Source of the DNA: an uncultured Acetatifactor sp.
GTDB taxonomy: Bacteria; Bacillota; Clostridia; Lachnospirales; Lachnospiraceae
Direction: 5' to 3'
NCBI GenBank assembly: GCA_910587755.1
Contig: CAJUNZ010000114.1
Location: forward strand, 1 to 7,657
DNA: 7,657 nucleotides
Made by a program: the position numbers and the translations under genes. This document shows, one piece after another, positions 1-6,580 of this stretch. Positions within the stretch are counted from its first letter, which is position 1. Each line of letters starts with the position of its first letter. Below the pieces are notes generated by a model. The model worked only from the letters and a program-made list of their open reading frames with translations. It searched no databases and was not told where the DNA came from.

Positions 1-83
1 GCCTAATTTTGTGGTATAGCTATAAAATCCAACCGCACAGGTGGAAAAATTTTAAATTTCCCATAATTTCCTCAAAAAAATCT

Positions 84-111
84 TTCAAAATATTACATAA
101 AATGTTACAAT
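84..111 (+). promoter_or_regulatory. Candidate sigma-A-type promoter upstream of the XRE regulator
   Basis: A TTCAAA at 84-89 and a TACAAT at 106-111 are separated by 16 bases in a very AT-rich stretch. Both hexamers resemble the housekeeping consensus. AT-rich DNA gives many such matches by chance. A second, better -10 lies nearer the gene at 173-178, so this one is tentative. Confidence 0.25.
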
Positions 112-151
112 ATAAATGGTATCCGCTATGACCAGTGGAGTGATTTAAAAC

Positions 152-178
152 ATACAGACTGCACCTGTCTCGTATAAT
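152..178 (+). promoter_or_regulatory. Consensus -10 box overlapped by an imperfect dyad (candidate autoregulatory operator)
   Basis: TATAAT at 173-178 is a perfect -10 hexamer, 110 bases before the regulator's start codon. No good -35 lies 16-18 bases upstream. A dyad runs into the -10: ATACAGAC at 152-159 pairs with 167-175 (GTCT, one bulged C at 171, then GTAT), with a 7-base centre. XRE-family repressors commonly bind dyads over their own promoter, so this is a plausible operator. That role is inference. Confidence 0.3.
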
Positions 179-273
179 GTATATCTCTTTTTAAACTCCC
201 TGCTCATTCCGGACACAAACCTTGGCTCTTGGCACTCAAAAACAAACGCTTTTTATGGCAGAATACACCATAC

Positions 274-281
274 AAAGGAGG
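274..281 (+). promoter_or_regulatory. Strong ribosome binding site for the XRE regulator
   Basis: AAAGGAGG lies 6 bases before the ATG at 288. It decides the start: the frame stays open further upstream to a TTG at 222, but that codon has no comparable Shine-Dalgarno and would add 22 residues in front of the conserved helix-turn-helix. Confidence 0.85.
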
Positions 282-287
282 AGCACC

Positions 288-656
288 ATGAACATAGCAG
301 AACGCCTGTCCAAACTGCGCCATGTAAAATCAATTTACCTCAAAGAACTTGCTGTTTACCTGAAAGTTTCCGTCGGCACCATGTCAAATTATGAACGCGG
401 CATCCATCAGCCCAGCCTGGATACCTTATGCCAGTTAGCAGACTATTATGGGACAACCACAGACTACCTGTTGGGACGAATTTCCCATCCTGCCCCGCAC
501 GTATGTGAATCCTCAAAAACTGAGGAGGAAAACCTGCAGCTGAGAGAAAAAATCTTTTTTGACACGGCAGGAATGTCTGAGAGCAACCTGCAGGTCCTGG
601 ATTTGATCATCAATACTCTCAAACACTATGAAATACGCATTGATCCAAAAAAATAA
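288..656 (+). CDS. Small XRE-family helix-turn-helix transcriptional regulator
   Basis: This 122-residue cytoplasmic protein is probably a DNA-binding repressor. Residues 1-60 or so form a typical HTH_3/XRE domain: it opens MNIAERLSKLR, the recognition region is around VSVGTMSNYERG, and the domain closes with the family hallmark TTDYLLGR. After a short linker, residues 75-122 are charged and probably helical (MSESNLQVLDLIINTLKHYE). This resembles the short C-terminal helix found in many chromosomal XRE regulators and may mediate dimerisation. There is no peptidase or toxin domain. The start is fixed by AAAGGAGG six bases upstream. It is transcribed alone, convergent with the envelope genes, and is followed by a 12-bp inverted repeat. 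A dyad over its putative -10 suggests autoregulation. Targets cannot be told from sequence. Confidence 0.88.
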   Translation: MNIAERLSKLRHVKSIYLKELAVYLKVSVGTMSNYERGIHQPSLDTLCQLADYYGTTTDYLLGRISHPAPHVCESSKTEEENLQLREKIFFDTAGMSESNLQVLDLIINTLKHYEIRIDPKK

Positions 657-702
657 CCGTCAGCCCGGCCACTCTCCCGTGTGCTGCACAGGAAGGCCGT
701 TC

Positions 703-744
703 CGCCTTGGTGTCCGCCTCTTTACTCAGACAGACACCAAGGCG
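703..744. repeat. Perfect 12-bp inverted repeat downstream of the XRE gene
   Basis: CGCCTTGGTGTC (703-714) is the exact reverse complement of GACACCAAGGCG (733-744), with an 18-base loop. It begins 47 bases after the regulator's stop codon, so a transcript terminator is the simplest reading. No proper run of T follows on either strand (TCTGATTT on +). It might instead be an mRNA-stabilising hairpin or a protein-binding site. Confidence 0.6.
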
Positions 745-834
745 TCTGATTTCCAAAAACCCGCCTTCTGCCTGACAAACCTGCCTTAATGCCATCGTCT
801 TTTCCCTCTTCCCATTTATCTTTCCGCAAAATAA

Positions 835-866
835 CGGCAGCCTCCTTTTTCCCAAGAAAGCTGCCG
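835..866 (-). terminator. Candidate intrinsic terminator for the minus-strand envelope operon
   Basis: CGGCAGC (835-841) and GCTGCCG (860-866) form a 7-bp GC-rich stem with an 18-base loop. Read on the minus strand, the stem is followed directly by TTATTTT, the usual layout of a Rho-independent terminator. The plus-strand side has a weaker T-rich flank, so it could act in both directions. It lies about 355 bases past the dehydratase stop, which implies a long 3' untranslated region containing the octamer array. The large loop weakens the call. Confidence 0.4.
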
Positions 867-885
867 CCCTGTTTATACTTTTATA

Positions 886-1061
886 TCCCAATCACACGCT
901 ATAACCTACATTCCAACTTACTGCTTTGTCACCACGCCGTTTTACTGGCTCACTATCCTGCTGCCTTGCCATCTTACCAACTTACTATCTTACTGCCTTG
1001 CCATCTTACTGCCTGACAACATCACAATCTCGCCATCTAACCATCATACTTCTTCCCCATC
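886..1061. repeat. Degenerate octanucleotide tandem array (consensus TTACCATC)
   Basis: The sequence falls into consecutive 8-bp units without indels. In the 20-unit core from 902 to 1061, column 4 is C in 19 units, column 1 is T in 16 and column 8 is C in 16. Two more units fit upstream, from 886. Exact copies recur, for example TTGCCATC at 966-973 and 998-1005, and TTACTGCC at 990-997 and 1006-1013. A 17-bp direct repeat (961-977 and 993-1009) is part of it. On the minus strand the consensus is GATGGTAA. A period of 8 is not a coding period. Its function is unknown. Confidence 0.75.
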
Positions 1062-1213
1062 CACATCCCTGAAGTATACTCAAAAATTCATTCCCGTCAT
1101 ATGGGGCCTCAGGCCAACCTATCTACCCTCCGGCCCCCTTCCGGCCCTTCTTCCAAAAGCGCATAACACTACTTTTCATCGCGCCCCTGGTTCTTTTTAA
1201 GCATGTTCCAGCA

Positions 1214-1239
1214 GTGCCCACTTACTCCTCCTTGGGCAC
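1214..1239 (-). repeat. Hairpin spanning the dehydratase stop codon
   Basis: GTGCCCA (1214-1220) and TGGGCAC (1233-1239) are perfect 7-bp inverted repeats flanking a 12-base loop that contains the stop codon (1222-1224) and an AGGAGGAG stretch. In the minus-strand mRNA, the last codons and the stop would sit in a stem-loop. No T-run follows, so it is not a standard terminator. Confidence 0.4.
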
Positions 1240-3090
1240 ATAGGTGGGCACAATCTGCTTAATATACTCCCGGATATCGTCCGGCTCCTGGGTCACATAG
1301 TCCTTAAGCTGCTCCAGCTGACTCATGAACTTGTCCTCGTCTATCTGGATGGGCTGTCCAATATGGATCATCTTGTTGGCAGTCTCCTTCATGCCCTCTT
1401 CCGCCATGAGCATTTCCTCATACAGCTTTTCCCCCGGCCTCAGACCGGTGAACTTGATCTCTATGTCCTCTCCTACCCTGTAACCGGAGAGCTTGATCAG
1501 GTTCTGCGCCAGGTCAAATATCCTCACCGGTTCACCCATGTCAAGCACAAAAATCTCCCCGCCCTTGGCATAGGCCCCTGCCTGCAGCACCAGAGAAACC
1601 GCCTCCGGGATGGTCATAAAATAGCGGATGATATTGGGATCCGTCACCGTCACAGGCCCGCCCTCTGCGATCTGCTTCTTAAACAGAGGGATCACGCTGC
1701 CATTGCTGCCCAGCACGTTTCCAAACCGCACCGCCACAAATTCCGTATCGGAATGATTGTTGTAAGTCTGAATGATCATTTCACAGAGCCGCTTGGTAGC
1801 TCCCATGATATTGGTAGGGTTTACCGCCTTGTCCGTGGAAATCATGACAAAACGCTTCACCTTCCACCTGTCCGCCGCCTGCACCACCTTCCAGGTGCCC
1901 AGCACATTGTTCTTCACCGCCTCGTTAGGACTCACTTCCATCAACGGTACATGCTTGTGAGCCGCTGCGTGATAGACAATATCCGGGTGATAGATCTCAA
2001 AGATCTGATCCATACGATTGGTATTGCGCACAGACGCAATCAGGACCACCAGATTCAGGCTGGGGTACTTCCGCACAAGCTCCTGCTGGATGTCATAGGC
2101 ATTGTTCTCATAGATGTCCACAATGACAAGCTGCCTGGGATGGTGCCCTGCAATCTGCCTGCAGAGCTCACTTCCGATGGAGCCGCCGCCCCCTGTCACC
2201 ATCACCACCTTGCCGCTGACATAGCCGATGATCTCGTCAATATTCGTGTTAATGGGCTCCCGTCCCAGAAGGTCCTCGATCTCCACCTCCTGAAGTTTGG
2301 ACACAGAAACCTCTCCGTTGATCAGCTGATAAGTGCCCGGTATGGCCCGCAGCTTACAGCCCGTCTCCTTGCAGATATCCAGAATCTCCTTCCGGGTCTG
2401 CCGGTTGGCGGAAGGGATGGCAAAAATAATCTCGTCAATCCCATACTCTGCCGCCGCATCCTGGATCTTGTCCCGTCCGCCCACAATGGGAATCCCCCGG
2501 AGCAGTTTGCCGTGACAGCCCAGGTGGTCATCCACTATGCACTTCACCCGCAGGCTGATAAACTGGCTCTGCTCAATCTCCTTCAGAATCATATTGGCGG
2601 CCGCACCGGCTCCAATGATCATCACATTGGTCTTCTCAGTCTTCCCAATCATGCTTGTCCGTTTGGAATTCAGGATACACATAATCCGATAGCTGAACCT
2701 GATGCCGCAGGTGGCGGCAAAAAGGAAAAACCAGTACAGGGCATAGTAGCTCCTGGGCATCTTCTGGCTCAGGGCATAGCTCACCACCACCTGGGACAGC
2801 GCCGCACAGCTGGATGCAAATGCAATATTGATCAGCTCCGTGGCGCTTGCATACCGCCACACACTCTTATACAGCTTCCAGACCACAAAGAAGAAAAGCG
2901 TGCAGAGCACCGTATAAGGCAGAATGACTTCATATCTCTCCCGGTACTCCATGGGAATTTCCTTAAAGCTGAATTCAAAACGCAGATAAAGAGCCATAAA
3001 GGAGGACGCGACAATGGCCATCACATCCAGTAATGTCAGTGCCACGATCCTGCTCATTGGTATTTTAAATAAATTTGTATTCTTGTTCAT
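1222..3090 (-). CDS. Membrane-bound nucleoside-diphosphate-sugar 4,6-dehydratase/epimerase (FlaA1/CapD/PglF family)
   Basis: This enzyme of surface polysaccharide or glycan synthesis most likely removes water from UDP-GlcNAc to give a 4-keto-6-deoxy sugar. Numbering follows the 628-residue reading from the ATG at 3108. About four membrane helices occupy residues 20-43, 61-79, 91-113 and 120-140. A first nucleotide-binding fold follows (161-255, GAGAAA), then the catalytic short-chain dehydrogenase domain from about 300, with TGGGGSIG at 305-312. STDK is at 424-427, and MGATK replaces the usual YxxxK (Met435, Lys439), as in the PglF/WbpM-type dehydratases. RPGEK at 557-561 is also typical. Length is normal for the family. 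I prefer the start at 3090 (622 residues): GGAAAGG lies 9 bases upstream, and the candidate promoter at 3128-3156 would leave only a leader of about 13 bases before the ATG at 3108, which has no good ribosome site. The exact substrate is inferred. Confidence 0.93.
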   Translation of the reverse strand: MNKNTNLFKIPMSRIVALTLLDVMAIVASSFMALYLRFEFSFKEIPMEYRERYEVILPYTVLCTLFFFVVWKLYKSVWRYASATELINIAFASSCAALSQVVVSYALSQKMPRSYYALYWFFLFAATCGIRFSYRIMCILNSKRTSMIGKTEKTNVMIIGAGAAANMILKEIEQSQFISLRVKCIVDDHLGCHGKLLRGIPIVGGRDKIQDAAAEYGIDEIIFAIPSANRQTRKEILDICKETGCKLRAIPGTYQLINGEVSVSKLQEVEIEDLLGREPINTNIDEIIGYVSGKVVMVTGGGGSIGSELCRQIAGHHPRQLVIVDIYENNAYDIQQELVRKYPSLNLVVLIASVRNTNRMDQIFEIYHPDIVYHAAAHKHVPLMEVSPNEAVKNNVLGTWKVVQAADRWKVKRFVMISTDKAVNPTNIMGATKRLCEMIIQTYNNHSDTEFVAVRFGNVLGSNGSVIPLFKKQIAEGGPVTVTDPNIIRYFMTIPEAVSLVLQAGAYAKGGEIFVLDMGEPVRIFDLAQNLIKLSGYRVGEDIEIKFTGLRPGEKLYEEMLMAEEGMKETANKMIHIGQPIQIDEDKFMSQLEQLKDYVTQEPDDIREYIKQIVPTYVPKEE

Positions 3091-3127
3091 GACCAACAGC
3101 CTTTCCATGTTCTTCAGTTCACGCTTA

Positions 3128-3156
3128 AGTATATACTACACACACGGATTGTGCAA
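3128..3156 (-). promoter_or_regulatory. Candidate promoter of the dehydratase gene
   Basis: Read on the minus strand, TTGCAC (3156-3151) and TATACT (3133-3128) are exactly 17 bases apart. The -10 matches the consensus at five of six positions, while the -35 keeps only the important TTG. Transcription would start near 3121. This could give the dehydratase expression independent of the lipoprotein gene, which ends at 3221. Confidence 0.45.
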
Positions 3157-3220
3157 GGAGAAAAAGTGTTTTATTTCTGCCATCCTGCCCATACCTGTAA
3201 TGTCCGGCTCCTCTCCTGTT

Positions 3221-4321
3221 CTACACGTCCAGATCCGGGGACCATTCCACATCCGTATCTCCGGTGGAAGGTGTGGGAGCAGGTTCCGGTGTAGGGTCAG
3301 GAACAGGTTCCGGTGTAGGGTCAGGAACAGGTTCCGGCGTGGGATCCGGAGCAGGTTCCGGCGTAGGATCTGGTTCCGGTTCAGGATCCTGCTGGGGCGG
3401 CTGAGGCTGCTCTGCCGGCGGCGGTGTAGGCACAGGCGTGGGTACAGGCGTAGGCGCCAAGGTAGGTATAGGTGTGGGTGCCGGTGTGGCCGCCGGAGGC
3501 GCCGTTGGTTTTGCCGTGGGCCTTGCCGTAGGTCTCACTGTTGGCCTGACCGTGGGTATTGGCGTGGGTGTAATCTCCGGAGTGGGCGTGGGAACCGGTT
3601 CCCCCTGGCTGTCATATTCTACGACCAACGTCTCGCAGGCAAATCCCTCCCTGTTTGTCCACAGGTCAAAAGCCTCCCCGGGCGCGCCGCTGTAGGTGGA
3701 TTTTGTATACACACCCACAATAACTCCCTGGGCAAAGGTTCCCTGCTCTCCCACAATCTGTCCGGTGCTGCCGTCAATCAGCCACCGTTCAAAAGCGCCG
3801 TTGTACTCTCCCTCCAAGAGTCCTGTCTGCAGAAGGCCTGTGACCGTCCCCGCCTGTTTCAGCAGCAGAATACTGCCCTCCTGTCCCATACGGAACACAT
3901 TGGTGTAGGGCTGTTCCTCTGTGTCATATCCCACCTGCACGGACAGGAGCAGTTCCTCCCCCCTGTACAGGGTATAGCTGCGGCAGCCCTCGTAAAGTTT
4001 TGGAGCCGCCGCCTGGAACCATTCCTGGCTGTTCACCATGTGAATGCCCTCCCCCACATACTCAGGCAGCGACAGATTCTGATACAGATCTGTCAAAGTC
4101 TCCAGAACAGCCCCTTCCTCCTCCGCTGTCAGCTCCCCGGTGCTGTGGGAAACCCTTATCTCAGGGGAAGGCTCCGGGGAAGGGGTCTCCTCACTGACCG
4201 GTTCCGACGTCACCGCTTCCCCCAGTACGCCCAGGTCCTCTCCGGTGCCGTCCCCGCAGCCTGTGAGGAGCCCCGCCGCCAGAAGGCCTGCTGCCACGCT
4301 GTATCTCCATCTCTTTCCCAT
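3221..4321 (-). CDS. Secreted lipoprotein with a long Pro/Thr/Glu-rich C-terminal tail, function unknown
   Basis: I do not recognise a named family. The 366-residue protein starts with a lipoprotein signal peptide: MGKRWR, a hydrophobic run, then the lipobox LTGC with Cys22 as the lipidated residue. It should therefore sit on the outer face of the membrane. Residues 60-240 look like a folded domain with many Gly and aromatic residues. Within it, residues 168-206 (GEYNGAFERW, then GTFAQGVIVGVY) resemble MORN-type repeats. From 242 to 352 the chain is almost all Pro, Thr and charged residues. The first part carries a basic block (VRPTVRPTARPTAKPT, 258-273). The second is acidic, with four copies of DPTPEP[AV]P at 318-349. 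The end is short and acidic (DVEWSPDLDV). Such tails commonly span or contact the cell wall. GAGGAAG about 5 bases before the ATG supports the start. It follows the glucosaminidase by 45 bases, so co-transcription is likely. Confidence 0.8.
   Translation of the reverse strand: MGKRWRYSVAAGLLAAGLLTGCGDGTGEDLGVLGEAVTSEPVSEETPSPEPSPEIRVSHSTGELTAEEEGAVLETLTDLYQNLSLPEYVGEGIHMVNSQEWFQAAAPKLYEGCRSYTLYRGEELLLSVQVGYDTEEQPYTNVFRMGQEGSILLLKQAGTVTGLLQTGLLEGEYNGAFERWLIDGSTGQIVGEQGTFAQGVIVGVYTKSTYSGAPGEAFDLWTNREGFACETLVVEYDSQGEPVPTPTPEITPTPIPTVRPTVRPTARPTAKPTAPPAATPAPTPIPTLAPTPVPTPVPTPPPAEQPQPPQQDPEPEPDPTPEPAPDPTPEPVPDPTPEPVPDPTPEPAPTPSTGDTDVEWSPDLDV
3275..3370 (-). repeat. Four 24-bp tandem repeats encoding DPTPEP[AV]P
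   Basis: Four in-frame 24-bp units encode residues 318-349 of the lipoprotein. The two middle units differ by few bases and the outer ones are more diverged. Near-identical in-phase units can expand or contract by slippage without breaking the frame, so tail length may vary between strains. Short-read assembly could also miscount them. Confidence 0.85.
3422..3598 (-). repeat. Low-complexity Pro-Thr coding tract
   Basis: This stretch encodes residues 242-300 of the lipoprotein, mostly alternating Pro with Thr, Val, Ala, Arg or Lys. The DNA is built from short GT/GGC-rich words with a 6- to 12-bp rhythm. It creates long open frames on the opposite strand that are shadows, not genes. Confidence 0.7.
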
Positions 4322-4366
4322 TCTTCCTCATTTCTGCGCTTCCGCGCCAAATCGACACAACTTCCG

Positions 4367-6580
4367 TCACTCTCCTCCCTGGCTCCTGTCGCCCCCGCTG
4401 ACCGTGGGCGTCCCCTCCAGGGCGTCTGCGTCACTGATAAGCTTCTCCAGAAATTTATAGGCATCCGTTCCGGGCTGGTAGCTCCCCCTTTCCAGCAAAA
4501 GCTGCGCCAGGGTATAGATGCTGCTGGCTCTGACAGGCCCATAGACGGTCACATCTTTTCCGTTCTTTGAGAGGACCGCATAGCCCCGGAAGGCATACTC
4601 TGTCTTATACTGTTCCACCGGCAGCCCCACCAGCACGGAAGTAAACCGATACCTGCCGTCCACGGTCTCAAAGACCACATCCTTGAGATTTCCGCTGCTG
4701 TCCCTGCCATAAGACATACCGGATGTAACCTTGGCGCCTCCTTTTACCATGGGATATTTCTCCCTGTTGGCGTTGTTCATAATAAGGGTGCCGTATTCCT
4801 TCAGCGTGTATCCCCCTGCACCGGTGGTGGTCAGCTTCCCCCTAAGCTCTGTAGAAATGCCTGTCTTATACCGGATTCCCGACTTGCCGGTGATACGGAT
4901 GGAAAATCCGTGGTATGTGAGCAGATCTTGAAGCTCCGGCACCGGTGTGGCCGTATACGTCGCGCCGTTATAGTCAAGACTCCACACATACATTCCCGAA
5001 GGCACCCCTGAACTGTTATACCGATAGACCACCGCAGTCTTAGCATTCCCGTCAGGAGCCTCCGCTATCAGTCTCCCGTTCCTGAATTCTCCCTGGTAAG
5101 CCACCCCATCCAGCCATATAGACTTGTCGCTGTAGCCCTCAGGCAGAGCCAGGACAACATTGGTTGACACCGTGGGCGCAGTGCAGGCCTGTCCGGGCAT
5201 GTTTTCATACACCGGAATGTTGAACACAAAAGGACTCTCCAACGCGCCTGCACCTGCGTAGAGTTTTTTAATGCTTAAGGCCTCACTGGTGGGCGCAGAG
5301 ATATTCTGCATGTACTGATGGGTGTAGGGCTTATAGTCCCCGTTGGGATTTACGTTAAACTTCTGCAGGTACAGAGTATACTGACCTTTTTTGATATAGT
5401 TGCGGGAGATAAACTCCGCTCCCCCCAGTATAGAGCTCCATGCGTCCGTCCATTTCTGGGTCATGGCAAACCGCAGCCCGCTCTCATAGACCTGCTGGTC
5501 AGTGGTGCCGGTGGCTCCGACATTGAAATAGTTGTAATACCCCTCATACCCGGGATAAGTTCCGGATATCAGCGGAGAATCCCCCCGGCCCTGCTCCTGC
5601 AGCACCCTGGCAGCCAGATGAAAAGGACTCACCTCCCGTCCTTTTTCCTGCCCCACCTCCCAGAAAATCTCCGCGTAAGTCTTTGAGGTACCCGGCGCAG
5701 GGCTGCTGCCCTTCATAAAAGTATTCTCCAAAAAACGCGCCACAGCCTCCTGAGTGTGATATTTTTCATTGTATGTAAGCTGCTCAAACTGAAAAACAGT
5801 GTCCTCCGTAAGGCTGTTCCTGGGGTCCATATAGAGCTTCAGAGCCGCCTCTGAGGCATAATACCAGGTTCCCGTGTCGTAAAGCCCCTCCTTAGCCCAG
5901 TCCGGAAGGGTCTTATACACAAGGCTCCTGCCGTCCTGAAGCTCATTGTATATCACATCCTCCCAGTCCAGGGTGGTGTTCATCTTGACAAAAGTCCAGT
6001 TGGGGTGTCTCTCCTTCAGCGCCAGCAGGGCTGCCTGGTAGCTGTCCGGAAACTGCTCAATGTCCTTATAGGAAACCCTTCCCTCAGCGTCCACTGTATA
6101 GATGGAAGCCTCCGGGTTCATCCCGTATTCCTCCTCCCAGGCCAGAAAGCGTTCATCGGAACTGGCCAGGCAGGCGCGGGGAAGATATCCGTACACTTCC
6201 CGTCCCCTGTAGTCCAGCTTTACATAGGCCCAGACCTGCGGCTCCTCATCCACATACACATCCAGAATGTTCACCATCTGGCCGCTGAGAACTGTCACCA
6301 CCGTCTGGCCCTGGTAAGAAGGCGTGCTTCGGACAGGGTACTCGTCATTCAGGTACACCAGGGCCATAATCTCCCTCTCAGCGGCAGTCTCAGCCAGCGC
6401 CTTCCTGGCCTCCTCTATCCACTCTGTGGTCTCCTGGTCCAGTTTCTCAGAAGTTCCGCCGGCTCCGTTTCCGGTTCCTCCCGGCGCCGCCTGTAAGGTC
6501 CACGGAATGCAGCTGACAAACAACGCTGCCACAGACAACATACCCAGCACATGTTTCATGTATCTTTTCATTCTTCCCAT
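4367..6580 (-). CDS. Secreted SH3-domain endo-beta-N-acetylglucosaminidase (autolysin-like) with an uncharacterised C-terminal domain
   Basis: This 737-residue exported peptidoglycan hydrolase probably cleaves glycan strands next to N-acetylglucosamine. A basic N-terminus and hydrophobic core (11-25) end in TLQA, suggesting signal peptidase cleavage near residue 31. Cys24 is a poor lipobox. Residues 71-137 fit a bacterial SH3 domain (YPVRSTPS, then VYGYLPRACL). Residues 180-430 match the glucosaminidase domain: SPFHLAARVLQEQG with Glu329 the likely catalytic acid, then GYEGYYNYFNVGA (344-356), the GQYTLYLQKFNV block (399-410) and HQYMQNI (421-427). Residues 550-715 form a separate domain (GIRYKTGIS, EYGTLI, FRGYAVL) that I have seen in secreted Lachnospiraceae proteins but cannot name. 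The ATG at 6580 follows GGAAAGAGC; an in-frame ATG at 6571 is less well placed. The gene ends 45 bases before the lipoprotein start. Confidence 0.9.
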   Translation of the reverse strand: MGRMKRYMKHVLGMLSVAALFVSCIPWTLQAAPGGTGNGAGGTSEKLDQETTEWIEEARKALAETAAEREIMALVYLNDEYPVRSTPSYQGQTVVTVLSGQMVNILDVYVDEEPQVWAYVKLDYRGREVYGYLPRACLASSDERFLAWEEEYGMNPEASIYTVDAEGRVSYKDIEQFPDSYQAALLALKERHPNWTFVKMNTTLDWEDVIYNELQDGRSLVYKTLPDWAKEGLYDTGTWYYASEAALKLYMDPRNSLTEDTVFQFEQLTYNEKYHTQEAVARFLENTFMKGSSPAPGTSKTYAEIFWEVGQEKGREVSPFHLAARVLQEQGRGDSPLISGTYPGYEGYYNYFNVGATGTTDQQVYESGLRFAMTQKWTDAWSSILGGAEFISRNYIKKGQYTLYLQKFNVNPNGDYKPYTHQYMQNISAPTSEALSIKKLYAGAGALESPFVFNIPVYENMPGQACTAPTVSTNVVLALPEGYSDKSIWLDGVAYQGEFRNGRLIAEAPDGNAKTAVVYRYNSSGVPSGMYVWSLDYNGATYTATPVPELQDLLTYHGFSIRITGKSGIRYKTGISTELRGKLTTTGAGGYTLKEYGTLIMNNANREKYPMVKGGAKVTSGMSYGRDSSGNLKDVVFETVDGRYRFTSVLVGLPVEQYKTEYAFRGYAVLSKNGKDVTVYGPVRASSIYTLAQLLLERGSYQPGTDAYKFLEKLISDADALEGTPTVSGGDRSQGGE

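Larger units (their letters stand above)
657..1221. other. Convergent intergenic region without a supported gene
   Basis: This 565-base gap separates the regulator from the convergent dehydratase gene. It holds a 12-bp inverted repeat (703-744), a GC-rich hairpin (835-866), a degenerate octamer array (886-1061) and a C-rich stretch (about 1120-1150). Frames stay open on both strands (minus 619-891, plus 789-1016). They lack a good ribosome binding site and recognisable motifs, and their composition follows the repeats, so I read the region as non-coding. Confidence 0.7.

Noticed and set aside
619..891. Minus-strand 90-codon frame overlapping the end of the XRE gene
   Set aside because: Its sequence is largely dictated by the 12-bp inverted repeat. 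It has no convincing ribosome site and ends inside a confirmed gene.
789..1016. Plus-strand 75-codon frame through the octamer array
   Set aside because: Its composition follows the 8-bp repeats, which shift frame every unit. No ribosome binding site was seen.
886..1061. CRISPR array
   Set aside because: The units are 8 bp, contiguous and degenerate. There are no 25-40 bp repeats or unique spacers and no cas genes.
1102..1118. GGCCTcAGGCC palindrome as terminator of the dehydratase gene
   Set aside because: The usable stem is only about four base pairs with a three-base loop, and no T-run follows directly. The hairpin at 835-866 is a better candidate.
1363..3033. Plus-strand open frame of 556 codons opposite the dehydratase
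   Set aside because: It is His- and Leu-rich without family motifs. The antisense frame is explained by codon bias of the well-supported dehydratase.
3014..4570. Long plus-strand open frame (518 codons) opposite the lipoprotein
   Set aside because: It is an Arg/Gly-rich mirror of the Pro-Thr coding repeats, with no sensible domain. The minus-strand gene has a signal peptide, lipobox and ribosome binding site.
6510..6580. Glucosaminidase as a lipoprotein through Cys24
   Set aside because: The residues before Cys24 (LFVS) are a weak lipobox, and a normal signal peptidase site (TLQA) follows a few residues later.
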